64,000 nucleotides of DNA from an uncultured Phascolarctobacterium sp. (lineage in GTDB: Bacteria > Bacillota > Negativicutes > Acidaminococcales > Acidaminococcaceae): assembly GCF_934190775.1 (NCBI RefSeq), contig NZ_CAKPTG010000011.1, positions 1 through 64,000 on the forward strand. Direction: 5' to 3'. Positions 1 through 8,599 of the stretch are shown here, piece after piece. The translations under genes were made by a program, and so were the position numbers. Numbering within the stretch: position 1 is the first letter of the stretch; the number at the start of each line of letters is the position of its first letter. Under the pieces are notes generated by a model. That model did no database searches, was not told the origin of the DNA, and saw only the letters and a program-made list of their open reading frames with translations.

Positions 1-954
1 TTGTCCAACACCGGTACCGCAGCTTGCTTACTTCCTGTAGCACTCGGTATCTGCTCCGCAGCTAAGATTCCTGCTTCTCGTCAGTTAATGCCGTTGGCAT
101 TCGCTTGCGGTTGGGGCGGTATCATCACCATGGTAGGTACTCCTCCTAACATCATTGCTACCGGTGCTATGACCGCTGCTGGTCTTGAGCCTTTCGGTTT
201 CTTCGAATTCGCTTGGATCGGTGTTCCGGTTTCCGTAGCTGGTATGCTGTACATGATGTTTGTAGGCAAATATTTGCTCCCGAACAAACAACTCGATGCT
301 GACCAAGAAATCGAGCAAGAAATCGAAGCAAATGAAACCTCTAAATCCAAACAAATCGTTTCCGGCGTTATCCTGTTGGCAGTTGTTCTGGTAATGGCTC
401 TCGGCATTAAAGGCGTAACCCTGGAAATGGCAGCAATCATCGGTGCTCTGGTTTGCGTACTGACCGGTTGCTTAACTGAAAAACAAGCTTATGCTTCTAT
501 CGACTGGGTAACCATCTTCCTGTTCGCTGGCATGATGCCTGTATCCTCTGCTATGGATAAAACCGGCGCTGGCAAACTTATCGCTCAATGGACTGTTGGC
601 CTGATGGGCGGCTCTCCTTCTCCGTTGGTTGTAACCGCAGTTCTGTTCATCCTGTCCTGCGGCCTGACTCAGTTCATGTCCAACACCGCATCCGCAGCTC
701 TGTTGTGCCCGATCGGTATTGCAATCTCCAAAAACCTGGGCGCTGACCCGAAAGCAGTTCTGATGGCTATCGCTGTTGCAGCATCTTGCGCATTCGCAAC
801 TCCGGTAGGTACTCCTCCGAACACTCTGGTACTTGGCCCTGGCGGATACAAATTCATGGACTATGTAAAAGCTGGTACCGGCCTGGTTCTGGTAGCTTTC
901 GTAGTATCCCTGGTTGTTATCCCGATGGTATGGCCGTTCTTCCCTGGCAAATAA
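1..954 (+). CDS. SLC13/DASS family anion:Na+ symporter, 3' part (5' end outside window)
   Basis: This is the C-terminal 317 residues of a divalent-anion:sodium symporter. It aligns without gaps to residues 108-424 of the next gene; I counted 27 amino-acid differences by eye, so the two are recent duplicates. It has the two SNT-type motifs of the family (SNTGTAA at the start and SNTASAA near residue 225), each followed by a VGTPPN motif, as expected for the two inverted repeats that bind Na+ and carboxylate. It should be an inner-membrane protein importing succinate or a related di/tricarboxylate; the exact substrate is inferred. The codons are strongly biased (ctg, ggc, acc), suggesting high expression. 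The TTG at position 1 is an internal Leu codon, not a start. Confidence 0.9.
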   Translation: MSNTGTAACLLPVALGICSAAKIPASRQLMPLAFACGWGGIITMVGTPPNIIATGAMTAAGLEPFGFFEFAWIGVPVSVAGMLYMMFVGKYLLPNKQLDADQEIEQEIEANETSKSKQIVSGVILLAVVLVMALGIKGVTLEMAAIIGALVCVLTGCLTEKQAYASIDWVTIFLFAGMMPVSSAMDKTGAGKLIAQWTVGLMGGSPSPLVVTAVLFILSCGLTQFMSNTASAALLCPIGIAISKNLGADPKAVLMAIAVAASCAFATPVGTPPNTLVLGPGGYKFMDYVKAGTGLVLVAFVVSLVVIPMVWPFFPGK

Positions 955-985
955 TTTGTTAGGCGAGTAAGCTAAAATGCAAATC

Positions 986-1020
986 AATCCCCGTCACGAA
1001 AGTGACGGGGATTTTTGTTT
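986..1020 (+). terminator. Rho-independent terminator of first SLC13 gene
   Basis: A perfect 12-bp stem (986-997 with 1002-1013) closes a GAAA tetraloop and is followed by a T-rich tract. The core of the hairpin is nearly the same as that of the terminator behind the second SLC13 copy, so the terminator was duplicated with the gene. Confidence 0.9.
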
Positions 1021-1449
1021 TTCAAAATATGGCTGAGAGCACCGGAGATACGTGATTTCAAGAGTGAGCATACAGACATATTTTTAATAAAAAAGGGGAA
1101 TCAGACAATATAATTATAAACAAGCAATGTTATGCATAAATATACAATAAGCTGAGTGAAAAAACATGTAAAGTACAGGAATAAAATAAATGAAAAAGGC
1201 TTGCAAATTTGTCAGAAGTGTGTTAAACTTAACACTGTTGACAATTAAGTAATTAAAGTAAGTGAAAAAGCCAATTAAGTAAGTTATGTAAGTGAGGAAA
1301 AATCAAAGCCTTCAACTGCTGAGAAATTGGCTGAAATGTAAGCTCTATAATTTGTTAATGATAGAACTTACTGATAACTTGTAGAATTATTTTATTGATG
1401 ACCTTCAGTGTGTATAGTGACACACAGACAACAAAACATTTTTATTTTT
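1021..1449. other. 430-bp gene-free spacer between the SLC13 copies
   Basis: AT-rich and without a convincing gene. It must hold the promoter of the second copy, but no well-spaced -35/-10 pair stands out. A TTGACA at 1238-1243 and a TATAAT at 1346-1351 are not properly paired with partners. The stretch 1245-1300 repeats short AAGTAA/TTAAGTAA words that could be regulator contacts. The long leader distance suggests post-initiation control, but I see no known riboswitch. Confidence 0.4.
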
Positions 1450-1462
1450 AAGGAGGAAAACA

Positions 1463-2737
1463 ATGTCCCCAGCTATCAAATGTCTTATTCTGTTGGCAGT
1501 AGTTGCATTATTCTTCGTAACTGAACTTATTCCTCTCGCAGTTACTGCTATTGGTGCCTCTGTGGCATGCGGCCTGTTAGGCCTGATCCCTGCTAAGCAA
1601 GTATTCAGCGGTCTGTCCAACTCTACTGTAGTACTTTTTGCAGGTATGTTCGTTGTAGGCGCTTCCATGTTCTACACCGGCCTGGCTCAAGAAATTGGTA
1701 ACACCGTAGTTAAAATGTGCGGCACCAGCGAAAACAGCCTGATGTTCGGTCTGATGATCGTTGGTACTGTAATGTCCGCAGTTCTGTCCAACACCGGTAC
1801 CGCAGCTTGCATGCTGCCGGTTGCACTGGGCATCTGCTCTGCAGCTAAAATTCCTGCTTCCCGTCAGTTAATGCCGTTGGCATTCGCTTGCGGTTGGGGC
1901 GGTATCATCACCATGGTAGGTACTCCGCCGAACATCATTGCAGTAGGTGCAATGAATGCTGCTGGTATCGAGCCGTTCGGTTTCTTCGAATTCGCTTGGA
2001 TCGGTGTTCCTATCTCCGTAGCTGGTATGCTCTACATGATGTTCCTGGGCAAATATCTGCTCCCGAACAAACAACTCGATGCTGACCAAGAAATCGAGCA
2101 AGAGGTAGAGGCTAACGAAATTTCCAGATCTAAACAAATGGTTTCCGGCGTTATCCTGCTGGGCGTTATCCTGGTAATGGCTGTTGGTATCCCGGGCGTA
2201 TCCCTGGAAATGGCTGCTATCATCGGCGCTCTGCTGTGCGTACTGACCGGCTGCCTGACTGAAAAACAAGCTTATGCTTCTATCGACTGGGTAACCATTT
2301 TCCTGTTCGCTGGCATGATGCCTGTATCCTCCGCTATGGATAAAACCGGCGCTGGTAAACTCATCGCTGAATGGACTGTTGGCCTGATGGGCGGCGCTCC
2401 TTCTCCGCTGGTTGTAACTGGTGTACTGTTCATCCTGTCCTGCGGTCTGACTCAGTTCATGTCCAACACCGCATCCGCAGCTCTGCTGTGCCCGATCGGT
2501 ATTGCAATTTCTCAAAACCTGGGCGCTGACCCGAAAGCAGTTCTGATGGCTATCGCTGTTGCAGCATCCTGCGCATTCGCAACTCCGGTAGGTACTCCTC
2601 CGAACACTCTGGTACTTGGCCCTGGTGGATACAGATTCATGGACTACCTGAAAGCTGGTTGCGGTCTCGTAATCGTATGCTTCATCGTATCCCTGATCGT
2701 TATTCCGATGGTATGGCCGTTCTTCCCCGGCAAATAA
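1463..2737 (+). CDS. SLC13/DASS family anion:Na+ symporter
   Basis: A 424-residue inner-membrane carrier of the divalent-anion:Na+ symporter family, the usual bacterial length. An N-terminal hydrophobic segment (about 6-24) is followed by two inverted halves. Each half has an SNT motif (about 109-115 and 333-339) and a VGTPPN motif (about 152 and 377), which form the Na+/carboxylate site in characterised relatives such as VcINDY. The start is clear: AAGGAGG at 1450-1456 lies 6 nt before ATG 1463. It is a near-duplicate of the preceding gene and has its own terminator, so each copy is probably a separate transcription unit. The biased codons suggest abundant protein. Succinate is a likely substrate in a Phascolarctobacterium-like host, but this is inference. 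Confidence 0.92.
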   Translation: MSPAIKCLILLAVVALFFVTELIPLAVTAIGASVACGLLGLIPAKQVFSGLSNSTVVLFAGMFVVGASMFYTGLAQEIGNTVVKMCGTSENSLMFGLMIVGTVMSAVLSNTGTAACMLPVALGICSAAKIPASRQLMPLAFACGWGGIITMVGTPPNIIAVGAMNAAGIEPFGFFEFAWIGVPISVAGMLYMMFLGKYLLPNKQLDADQEIEQEVEANEISRSKQMVSGVILLGVILVMAVGIPGVSLEMAAIIGALLCVLTGCLTEKQAYASIDWVTIFLFAGMMPVSSAMDKTGAGKLIAEWTVGLMGGAPSPLVVTGVLFILSCGLTQFMSNTASAALLCPIGIAISQNLGADPKAVLMAIAVAASCAFATPVGTPPNTLVLGPGGYRFMDYLKAGCGLVIVCFIVSLIVIPMVWPFFPGK

Positions 2738-2786
2738 TGCCAGTCTGACGAATAAAGCACCATATGCTTTATCGTAAATGCAAATT

Positions 2787-2820
2787 AACCCCTGTCACGA
2801 AAGTGACGGGGGTTTTTGTT
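2787..2820 (+). terminator. Rho-independent terminator of second SLC13 gene
   Basis: A 12-bp stem (2787-2798 with 2803-2814, one T-G wobble), GAAA loop and TTTTTGTT tail. It is the sister of the terminator at 986-1020. Confidence 0.9.
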
Positions 2821-2881
2821 ATATGTGTTGAATTTTGTTAATGGTGCCATAAAAAAAACACATCTTTTTGCTATACTTGCT

Positions 2882-2910
2882 TTGACCTCAAAAAGAGTAG
2901 AGGTTATAAT
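2882..2910 (+). promoter_or_regulatory. Sigma-70-type promoter of the macA-like operon
   Basis: TTGACC (2882-2887), a 17-bp spacer and TATAAT (2905-2910), about 30 bp before the ribosome site of the adaptor gene. Confidence 0.75.
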
Positions 2911-2945
2911 AGTAAAGGAATATATTTAAGAATGAGGGATGCAAA

Positions 2946-4019
2946 ATGATGAATTTCGTTAAAAAGAATAAATATATCCTCGTAGCAGCTGCGATTTTGC
3001 TGGCAGGCAGCTATGGTGGCTATAAATATTATCAAAGCACGCAGGTTACAACTGCTGCTGTTAAGATGGGCGAAGTAAAAAAAGGCAACATTACGGAAAC
3101 TGTTTCGGCAACCGGTGCATTGAGCGCACAGGATAATGTTGATATCAGCTCCAAAATTACCGGACGCATTGTTGAGGTACTGGTTAAGGAAAACCAGCAT
3201 GTCAACGCTGGTGACGTACTAGTGCGCCTTGATGCAACATCCTTGAACGCAACGTTGGCACAGATGCAGGCCAAGCTGCATAACGCTCAGGCGAACTATG
3301 AGCGTAATCTGAACCTGCTGAACCGTGGTGCTATCAGCCAATCAACCTTTGACGGCGTGGAGGCCGATTATCTTGTAGCCAAGAGCAACTATGAGAAGGC
3401 TGCTTCTGATGTTAATGATACTGTTATTACCACACCGATTTCCGGTTATATTATCGGTAAGCCGACGCCTGTTGGCCAGACTATCAGCTCCGGTATCAGC
3501 ACACCGCAGGTTATTATGTCTGTGGCAACGCTTGATAATATGGAGATTGAAGCAATGGTTGACGAATCCGATATCGGTCAGGTTAAGGATGGGCAGAAGG
3601 TTAAGTTTACTGTTGATGCTTATCCCAACGAAACCTTTACCGGTAAGGTGCGTTTGATTTCCCGCAGTGCAACTACGGAAAACAACGTTATTTATTATAA
3701 GGTTTATGTTACCGTTGATGATGCTAAGGGCAAACTGCTGCCGACTATGACAGCAAGAACTGAGATTATTATCGATGAAGCAAACGATGTAACCATTGTG
3801 CCTTTAAACTGCATCTACAGTGAGGGCAGCCGTCACTACGTAAAGGTATATAACGAAAATACTAAGGAAACACGTGATGTAGACGTAAAACTCGGCCTGA
3901 CAAGCGACAGTGAGGTAGCAGTTACGGCAACTGGCCTCAGCGTTGGTGACAAGCTGCTGGTGAAGAAGGCTGTCAGCAAGCAGACCAGTAACAGAATGGG
4001 CCCCCCGCCGATGCACTAA
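2946..4019 (+). CDS. Efflux periplasmic adaptor subunit (MacA/HlyD type)
   Basis: A 357-residue membrane-fusion protein that would bridge an inner-membrane ABC exporter to an outer-membrane channel. It has an N-terminal membrane anchor (about 10-24), the first half of a biotinyl-lipoyl-like domain (about 58-95), a short helical hairpin rich in Gln/Asn/Ala (about 97-155), the returning lipoyl half with PxxG-type turns, and a beta-barrel plus membrane-proximal domain ending in a Met/Pro/His tail. The hairpin is shorter than in E. coli MacA. Two ATGs (2946, 2949) serve equally well as starts. It begins a three-gene operon with the ATPase and permease, all within 20 bp of each other. No TolC-like gene lies nearby, so the outer-membrane partner is elsewhere. 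Substrate unknown. Confidence 0.88.
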   Translation: MMNFVKKNKYILVAAAILLAGSYGGYKYYQSTQVTTAAVKMGEVKKGNITETVSATGALSAQDNVDISSKITGRIVEVLVKENQHVNAGDVLVRLDATSLNATLAQMQAKLHNAQANYERNLNLLNRGAISQSTFDGVEADYLVAKSNYEKAASDVNDTVITTPISGYIIGKPTPVGQTISSGISTPQVIMSVATLDNMEIEAMVDESDIGQVKDGQKVKFTVDAYPNETFTGKVRLISRSATTENNVIYYKVYVTVDDAKGKLLPTMTARTEIIIDEANDVTIVPLNCIYSEGSRHYVKVYNENTKETRDVDVKLGLTSDSEVAVTATGLSVGDKLLVKKAVSKQTSNRMGPPPMH

Positions 4020-4034
4020 GGAGGCGTTAGCTTT

Positions 4035-4775
4035 ATGTCTGTTATCGAATTAAAAGATATAATGAAAACATATCAGATGGGTGACAGCGTGGTACACGCG
4101 CTTTATCACGTCAATCTGAAGATAGAACCAGGTGAATTTACTTCTATCATGGGTCCTTCCGGCAGCGGTAAATCTACGATGATGAATATTCTCGGCTGTC
4201 TGGACAGACCGACCTCCGGCGAATATTTTCTTGATGGCAAGGAGATTGCCGGCTATGATGACGATGAGCTGGCGCATACACGTAATGCAAAGATAGGCTT
4301 TGTCTTCCAGAACTTTAATCTGCTGGCTAAGCTGACAGCGCAGGAGAATGTAGCTTTGCCGTTGGTATATGCCGGTGTGGATGAAGAAGAGCGCATGGAG
4401 CGCGCTAAGAAGGCGCTGGAGGCTGTTGGCCTGGGCGAAAGGCTGGAGCATAAGCCTATGGAGATGAGCGGCGGCCAGCGTCAGCGTGTAGCCATTGCCA
4501 GAGCCTTAATCAATAACCCGGCGATTATTATGGCCGATGAGCCTACAGGTAATCTTGATACCAAATCCAGTTACGAGATTATGGATATTTTCAAGAAAAT
4601 GAATGAAAGCGGCAAGACGGTGGTTATGGTTACTCATGAGCCGGACATTGCCGAGCAGACAAAGCGCATTCTGGTAATGCGTGACGGACAGCTGGTAAGT
4701 GATGAACGCAGCGGTGGCAAGACTGATTATGCTGCTATCGAGCTGCAGCAGATGCGCGACGGTACGCAGAGCTGA
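4035..4775 (+). CDS. ABC transporter ATP-binding protein (MacB/LolD type)
   Basis: A 246-residue cytoplasmic ATPase. Walker A is GPSGSGKST (about 39-47), the Q-loop follows FVFQNFNLL, the ABC signature is MSGGQRQR (about 138-145) and Walker B is IIMADEPTGNLD (about 158-169). The sequence closely follows the MacB/LolD/FtsE-type subfamily that works with FtsX-fold permeases by mechanotransmission. In E. coli MacB the ATPase and permease are one chain; here they are separate genes, as usual in Firmicutes. It lies 15 bp after the adaptor gene and 19 bp before the permease gene. The role is ATP-driven efflux of a macrolide, peptide, lipid or similar substrate; the substrate cannot be read from sequence. 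Confidence 0.9.
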   Translation: MSVIELKDIMKTYQMGDSVVHALYHVNLKIEPGEFTSIMGPSGSGKSTMMNILGCLDRPTSGEYFLDGKEIAGYDDDELAHTRNAKIGFVFQNFNLLAKLTAQENVALPLVYAGVDEEERMERAKKALEAVGLGERLEHKPMEMSGGQRQRVAIARALINNPAIIMADEPTGNLDTKSSYEIMDIFKKMNESGKTVVMVTHEPDIAEQTKRILVMRDGQLVSDERSGGKTDYAAIELQQMRDGTQS

Positions 4776-4794
4776 TAAAGGAAGGTAGATATTT

Positions 4795-6009
4795 ATGTTG
4801 AATGAAAGCATTAAAATGGCTTTGCAGGGCATGGTCTCCAATAAGCTGCGCACCTTCCTGACGCTTCTTGGTATTATCATCGGTGTTGGTGCTGTTATTG
4901 CAATGGTCAGCCTGGGCTTTGGCCTGAAGGAGAATGTTAAGAGCAATATCTCCAAGCTGGGCAGTAATCTGCTGATTATTACCTCCGGCGGCCGTACATC
5001 TACCGGTGCACGTCTGGCAGCAGGTGAAGGCGTTAAGCTGACGTATGATGATATGCAGGCTATCGGGAAGCAGGTTGACGGCATTGCCAACATTACGGCC
5101 AGTGTCAACAGAAGCTATCAGATGGTTGCAGGCAATCAGAACTGGACCAGCCGTGTTGAGGGTACAACGCCCAGTAACTTTACTATTTCCAGCCTGGAGG
5201 TTGATGACGGACGTATTTTGAACGACCGTGATCTCATAAGCCGCGGCAGGGTGGCAGTTATCGGTAAGACCGTTGCTGACAGCCTGTTCCCCGAGGGCAA
5301 TCCTGTTGGCAAGATTATGCGTATTAACAAGGCACCGTTTCAGGTTGTCGGTGTTTTGAAAAGCAAGGGTCAGGGCAGCATGGGCATGGACCAGGATGAT
5401 GTGGTTTATGTTCCTCTTACTACGGCACAGAACCGCATGATGGGTATTACGAATGTACAGCGCATCACGGTACAGGCTGAAAATGAAAATATTATCAATG
5501 ATGTACAGGCTGATGTGGAACAGGTGCTGCGTACCCGCCACAAGATTAAAGAGGGCGATAATGATGATTTTACCGTAGGCAATATGGCGCAGATTATGGA
5601 AACTATGCTGTCGACGGCTAATAATATTACGATACTTCTCGGCTGCATTGCTGCTATCAGCCTTTTGGTCGGCGGTATCGGTATTATGAACATTATGCTG
5701 GTATCGGTAACAGAGCGTACGCGTGAGATTGGTATCCGTAAGGCGTTAGGCGCTACCTATAATAATATCCTGCTGCAATTTCTTGTTGAATCTATGGTCA
5801 TCGGTATTATCGGCGGCACTCTGGGCGTAATGCTTGGTATCGGTGCTTCCTGCATCATCAGCAGTATGGCAGGCTGGAATACAGTTATTTCCGTTTGGGC
5901 GATTGTTATCGCGGTAATCTTTTCGGTCGGCATCGGGTTGTTCTTTGGCATTTATCCGGCACGCAAGGCAGCGCTGCTTGACCCGATTGATGCTTTGAGA
6001 TACGAGTAA
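4795..6009 (+). CDS. ABC transporter permease (MacB/FtsX fold)
   Basis: A 404-residue inner-membrane permease with the MacB layout: one membrane helix near the N-terminus (about 18-40), a large extracytoplasmic core domain (about 50-255), and three C-terminal helices (about 275-300, 325-350, 360-385). The conserved EIGIRKALGA segment between the helices contacts the ATPase in this family, and the C-terminus PARKAALLDPIDALRYE is also typical. A clear ribosome site AAAGGAAGG precedes ATG 4795. It completes the adaptor-ATPase-permease operon and is followed by a hairpin terminator. Confidence 0.9.
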   Translation: MLNESIKMALQGMVSNKLRTFLTLLGIIIGVGAVIAMVSLGFGLKENVKSNISKLGSNLLIITSGGRTSTGARLAAGEGVKLTYDDMQAIGKQVDGIANITASVNRSYQMVAGNQNWTSRVEGTTPSNFTISSLEVDDGRILNDRDLISRGRVAVIGKTVADSLFPEGNPVGKIMRINKAPFQVVGVLKSKGQGSMGMDQDDVVYVPLTTAQNRMMGITNVQRITVQAENENIINDVQADVEQVLRTRHKIKEGDNDDFTVGNMAQIMETMLSTANNITILLGCIAAISLLVGGIGIMNIMLVSVTERTREIGIRKALGATYNNILLQFLVESMVIGIIGGTLGVMLGIGASCIISSMAGWNTVISVWAIVIAVIFSVGIGLFFGIYPARKAALLDPIDALRYE

Positions 6010-6017
6010 AATAATAT

Positions 6018-6053
6018 GATAAAGTGAAGGGAGTCTCTCTTCACTTTATCTTT
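6018..6053 (+). terminator. Hairpin behind the MacAB-type operon
   Basis: A 15-bp stem (6018-6032 with 6036-6050, one wobble) closing a 3-nt loop. The T-tract behind it is weak, so some read-through into the small membrane protein gene is possible. Confidence 0.6.
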
Positions 6054-6068
6054 AAACTTGGAGAAGAA

Positions 6069-6242
6069 ATGAAAAAAAGAGAACCTAATCCCCCTACATT
6101 TAAAGATTATTTGCAGGCCTTTTCAGATTATCTGAGAAGGCCTAAAACTGTTTTTGATTTCAAAGACCGTACAAAGGGAATTTTATTGCTTATTGCGATA
6201 ATAATTCTGCTGCAGAAGGTTGTGCAAATGCTGAGTGATTGA
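6069..6242 (+). CDS. Small single-pass membrane protein, unknown function
   Basis: A 57-residue protein of no recognised family. The N-terminal 30 residues are polar and charged with several aromatic residues (DYLQAFSDYL), followed by a basic stretch and one hydrophobic helix (about 36-50). This is a tail-anchored or N-in topology. I chose ATG 6069 because GGAGAAG lies 3-9 nt upstream. An in-frame GTG at 6024 would put the start inside the terminator hairpin and has no ribosome site. It sits between the efflux operon and nadD with its own stop 42 bp before nadD, so it may be the first gene of the nadD run. Coding status is supported by the ribosome site and codon pattern only. Confidence 0.6.
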   Translation: MKKREPNPPTFKDYLQAFSDYLRRPKTVFDFKDRTKGILLLIAIIILLQKVVQMLSD

Positions 6243-6284
6243 TATAATAAAATAATAGAAAAGTGTTGAGCAAGGAGGATGACT

Positions 6285-6899
6285 GTGACGGGAAAGGGAC
6301 TTGGTATTTTAGGCGGGACCTTTGATCCTATTCATATAGGGCATCTGCGTATTGCTGAAGCTGTTTACGAACGTATTGCACTGGAACAAATTATTTTTAT
6401 CCCAGCTTTTGTACCACCGCATAAGGTAGGACAGGATTATGCGCCGGCGGAGCATCGCTATGCGATGACTGAGCTGGCAGTAAAGCCATATCCGCATTTT
6501 ACTGTGTCAGATATGGAGCTTCAACGTAGCGGCGTATCCTATACGGTAGATACCCTGCGTGAGTTGCGACAGATGTATCCGGATAAGGAGCTTTATTTTA
6601 TTATTGGTGCCGATTCGGTAGCTCAGCTGCATACCTGGAATTCTATTGAGGAAATGCTGCAGCTGGCAACCTTTGTAGCTGCCGGCCGACCGGGCTATGA
6701 TGGTGTGATGGAAGAGGTAGTGCAGCATCTGGGCGCTGCTGCTGCAGAAAGAATTATGCTGCTGCATACACCTGAATACGATATTTCATCTACAGAAATA
6801 AGGACAAGACTGCACGAAGGAGCAAGCCTGGCAGGCTTAGTGCCGCGGGCCGTGGAGCAGTATATTAATGCTCATCAATTATATCAAAGGCAGGGATAA
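6285..6899 (+). CDS. nadD: Nicotinate-nucleotide adenylyltransferase NadD
   Basis: Transfers AMP from ATP to nicotinate mononucleotide to form deamido-NAD in NAD synthesis. The nucleotidyltransferase motif GGTFDPIHIGHL lies at about 8-19 (GxFxPxHxGH), YTVDTLRELR is in the middle, and ISSTEIR near residue 166 is the second ATP-binding motif. The length of about 204 residues is normal. I prefer GTG 6285 as start: AAGGAGG ends at 6278, so the in-frame ATG at 6279 has no spacer while the GTG has 6 nt. It opens the nadD-yqeK-LCP-rsfS cluster, an order widely conserved in Firmicutes. Confidence 0.93.
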   Translation: MTGKGLGILGGTFDPIHIGHLRIAEAVYERIALEQIIFIPAFVPPHKVGQDYAPAEHRYAMTELAVKPYPHFTVSDMELQRSGVSYTVDTLRELRQMYPDKELYFIIGADSVAQLHTWNSIEEMLQLATFVAAGRPGYDGVMEEVVQHLGAAAAERIMLLHTPEYDISSTEIRTRLHEGASLAGLVPRAVEQYINAHQLYQRQG

Positions 6900-6905
6900 A
6901 GCAGA

Positions 6906-7487
6906 ATGATGACAATAGATGAAATGAAGCAGCTTTTGCAGGCTTCCTTGCTGCCGAAGCGTTTTAAACATTCAGTACATGTTTACGAAACAGCTTTGGA
7001 GCTGGCTGAGGCACATAAGCTGCCGAAAGAAAAAATTGCTGTCTGCGCATTGCTGCATGATTGCGGCCGTGAGGTTGCCAGCAAGGAAAGTGCGGCGAAG
7101 GCAGATGCACTGGGAATTGCTATTGATGATGTAGAACGCAATCAGCCGATTTTGCTGCATGCCAAATTAGGCGTGTACTATGCACAGACTAAGTATGGCG
7201 TAAATGATAAGGAAATTTTGGCAGGTATTGCGCAGCATACGACTGGTGCCGCCCACATGACGGATTTGGCGAAGGTTGTATTTTTAGCCGATATGATTGA
7301 GCCGGGCAGAGATTTTCCGGGCGTTGATGATTTGCGCAAGCTGGCACGTAAAAGCCTTGATAAAGCAATGCTTAAGGCCTACAGCAATACTATAGAATAT
7401 TTGCTTACCGGTGGCCAATTAATTCATCCGCATTGTATTGATGGCTACAATGAGCTGATGCTGGCGCAGAAAGCAGATAATAAATAG
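6906..7487 (+). CDS. yqeK: HD-domain phosphohydrolase YqeK (symmetrical Ap4A hydrolase)
   Basis: A 193-residue HD-superfamily metal-dependent hydrolase. His residues near 21-24, the HD pair in LLHDCGRE (about 50-57), a later His pair in QHTTGA (about 115) and a terminal Asp in FLADMIEPGRDF (about 129-140) give the usual HD ligand pattern. The family member YqeK of B. subtilis splits diadenosine tetraphosphate into two ADP. The position directly behind nadD and before rsfS matches the conserved Firmicute cluster, which supports this over other HD proteins. Start is ATG 6906 or 6909; the ribosome site is weak, so translation is probably coupled to nadD, whose stop lies 6 bp upstream. Confidence 0.88.
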   Translation: MMTIDEMKQLLQASLLPKRFKHSVHVYETALELAEAHKLPKEKIAVCALLHDCGREVASKESAAKADALGIAIDDVERNQPILLHAKLGVYYAQTKYGVNDKEILAGIAQHTTGAAHMTDLAKVVFLADMIEPGRDFPGVDDLRKLARKSLDKAMLKAYSNTIEYLLTGGQLIHPHCIDGYNELMLAQKADNK

Positions 7488-7498
7488 GCGGGGCGAGT

Positions 7499-8587
7499 AT
7501 GGAAGAAAATAATAATCAACAACCGCCGTTAAGACGCCGCAGAAGGCGCAAGATTCGTTGGGGAAGATTGCTTTTCCTGCTTATTTTTGTGGGACTTCTG
7601 GGAACAGCACTTTACCATGGAACTTTCTGGATATATAATAAATTTATCAATCCGCCGCATGTTGGCGTGACTGCAGCAGACAATAAAATACGCGATGACC
7701 AGAAGCTCAATGAACGCATTAACGTATTACTATTGGGTATTGATGATGGCGACAGTGAGGCTGCAGAAAGTGAGCCTAAACGCACAGATGCGATTATCCT
7801 GCTGAGCTTTGATCCGCAGAATAATAAGGTAGCTGTTTTATCTATTCCGCGTGATACGATGGTAGTGCTTCCCGGTCATAAGGATCCGGAAAAAATAAAT
7901 GCTGCCTTTGCTTATGGTGGCGTTGTTATGGCAAAGCAGACTGTAGCTAATCTGTTGCGTGTGCCTATCCATTATTATGCGCTGGCAAACTGGCGTGGCT
8001 TTATTGATGTGGTAAATTTAATTGGCGGCGTAGATATCTACGTAGAAAAGGATATGTATTACGAGGATCCATATGCTAATCTGGTTATTGATATCAAGCA
8101 CGGCTATCAGCATATGGATGGCGAAACTGCCGGTAAATATGTGCGCTTCCGCAAGGATGAGCTTGGGGATATCGGACGCGTGCAAAGACAGCAAAAATTC
8201 CTGAAGGCTGCAGCTGAGCAGATGTTTTCTGTGCAGAATGTAACTAAGGTAAGCAGTCTGCTGGCAACGCTGGACAAATATGTGGAAACAGATCTTAATA
8301 CTTTGACAATGCTTAAGGCAGCCAACAGCTTTAAGCTGTTTGGTGATGATAAGCTGCGCAGTTGTATGCTTTATGGCAAATTTGACGATAGCACCGGTGT
8401 GAGCTATTGGCGTGCTGATCAGGCTGATGTAAACAAATCCTTGGACGAGCTGGGGATTCCTTATCTGAAAGAGAAGGAAGAGGAAAAGCCGGAGGTTGAA
8501 GAAGAGCCGAAGGAGCACCTGCAGCCTAAGGACAGAGATGAATTAGAACAAGAATCAACGCTTGCTGGAAAAGTAGGTAATAATTAA
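7499..8587 (+). CDS. LCP (LytR-CpsA-Psr) family wall-polymer transferase
   Basis: A 362-residue membrane-anchored enzyme of the family that moves undecaprenyl-phosphate-linked glycopolymers onto peptidoglycan. The N-terminus is highly basic (RRRRRRK) before one membrane helix (about 24-43), so the catalytic part is outside the cytoplasmic membrane. The LCP domain spans about 75-250, with the signature Arg/Asp residues in KRTDAIILLSF (about 94) and IPRDTM (about 118) and a further RFRKDELGD block (about 217). The C-terminus is a Lys/Glu/Pro-rich tail. In a diderm host the acceptor may be periplasmic peptidoglycan with an outer-membrane-tethering or capsule polymer; this is inference. It lies between yqeK and rsfS, where such a gene often sits in Negativicutes. 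Confidence 0.87.
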   Translation: MEENNNQQPPLRRRRRRKIRWGRLLFLLIFVGLLGTALYHGTFWIYNKFINPPHVGVTAADNKIRDDQKLNERINVLLLGIDDGDSEAAESEPKRTDAIILLSFDPQNNKVAVLSIPRDTMVVLPGHKDPEKINAAFAYGGVVMAKQTVANLLRVPIHYYALANWRGFIDVVNLIGGVDIYVEKDMYYEDPYANLVIDIKHGYQHMDGETAGKYVRFRKDELGDIGRVQRQQKFLKAAAEQMFSVQNVTKVSSLLATLDKYVETDLNTLTMLKAANSFKLFGDDKLRSCMLYGKFDDSTGVSYWRADQADVNKSLDELGIPYLKEKEEEKPEVEEEPKEHLQPKDRDELEQESTLAGKVGNN

Positions 8588-8599
8588 GGAGGATGCTTA

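Noticed and set aside
1021..1449. Riboswitch or small RNA between the SLC13 copies
   Set aside because: No known aptamer landmark or internal terminator is visible; only short AT-rich repeats.
1868..2515. Long open frame antisense to the second SLC13 gene
   Set aside because: It mirrors the biased codons of the sense gene, has no ribosome site or family resemblance, and a similar antisense frame exists in copy 1.
6024..6068. GTG 6024 as start of the small membrane protein
   Set aside because: It lies in the terminator hairpin with no ribosome site; ATG 6069 has one.
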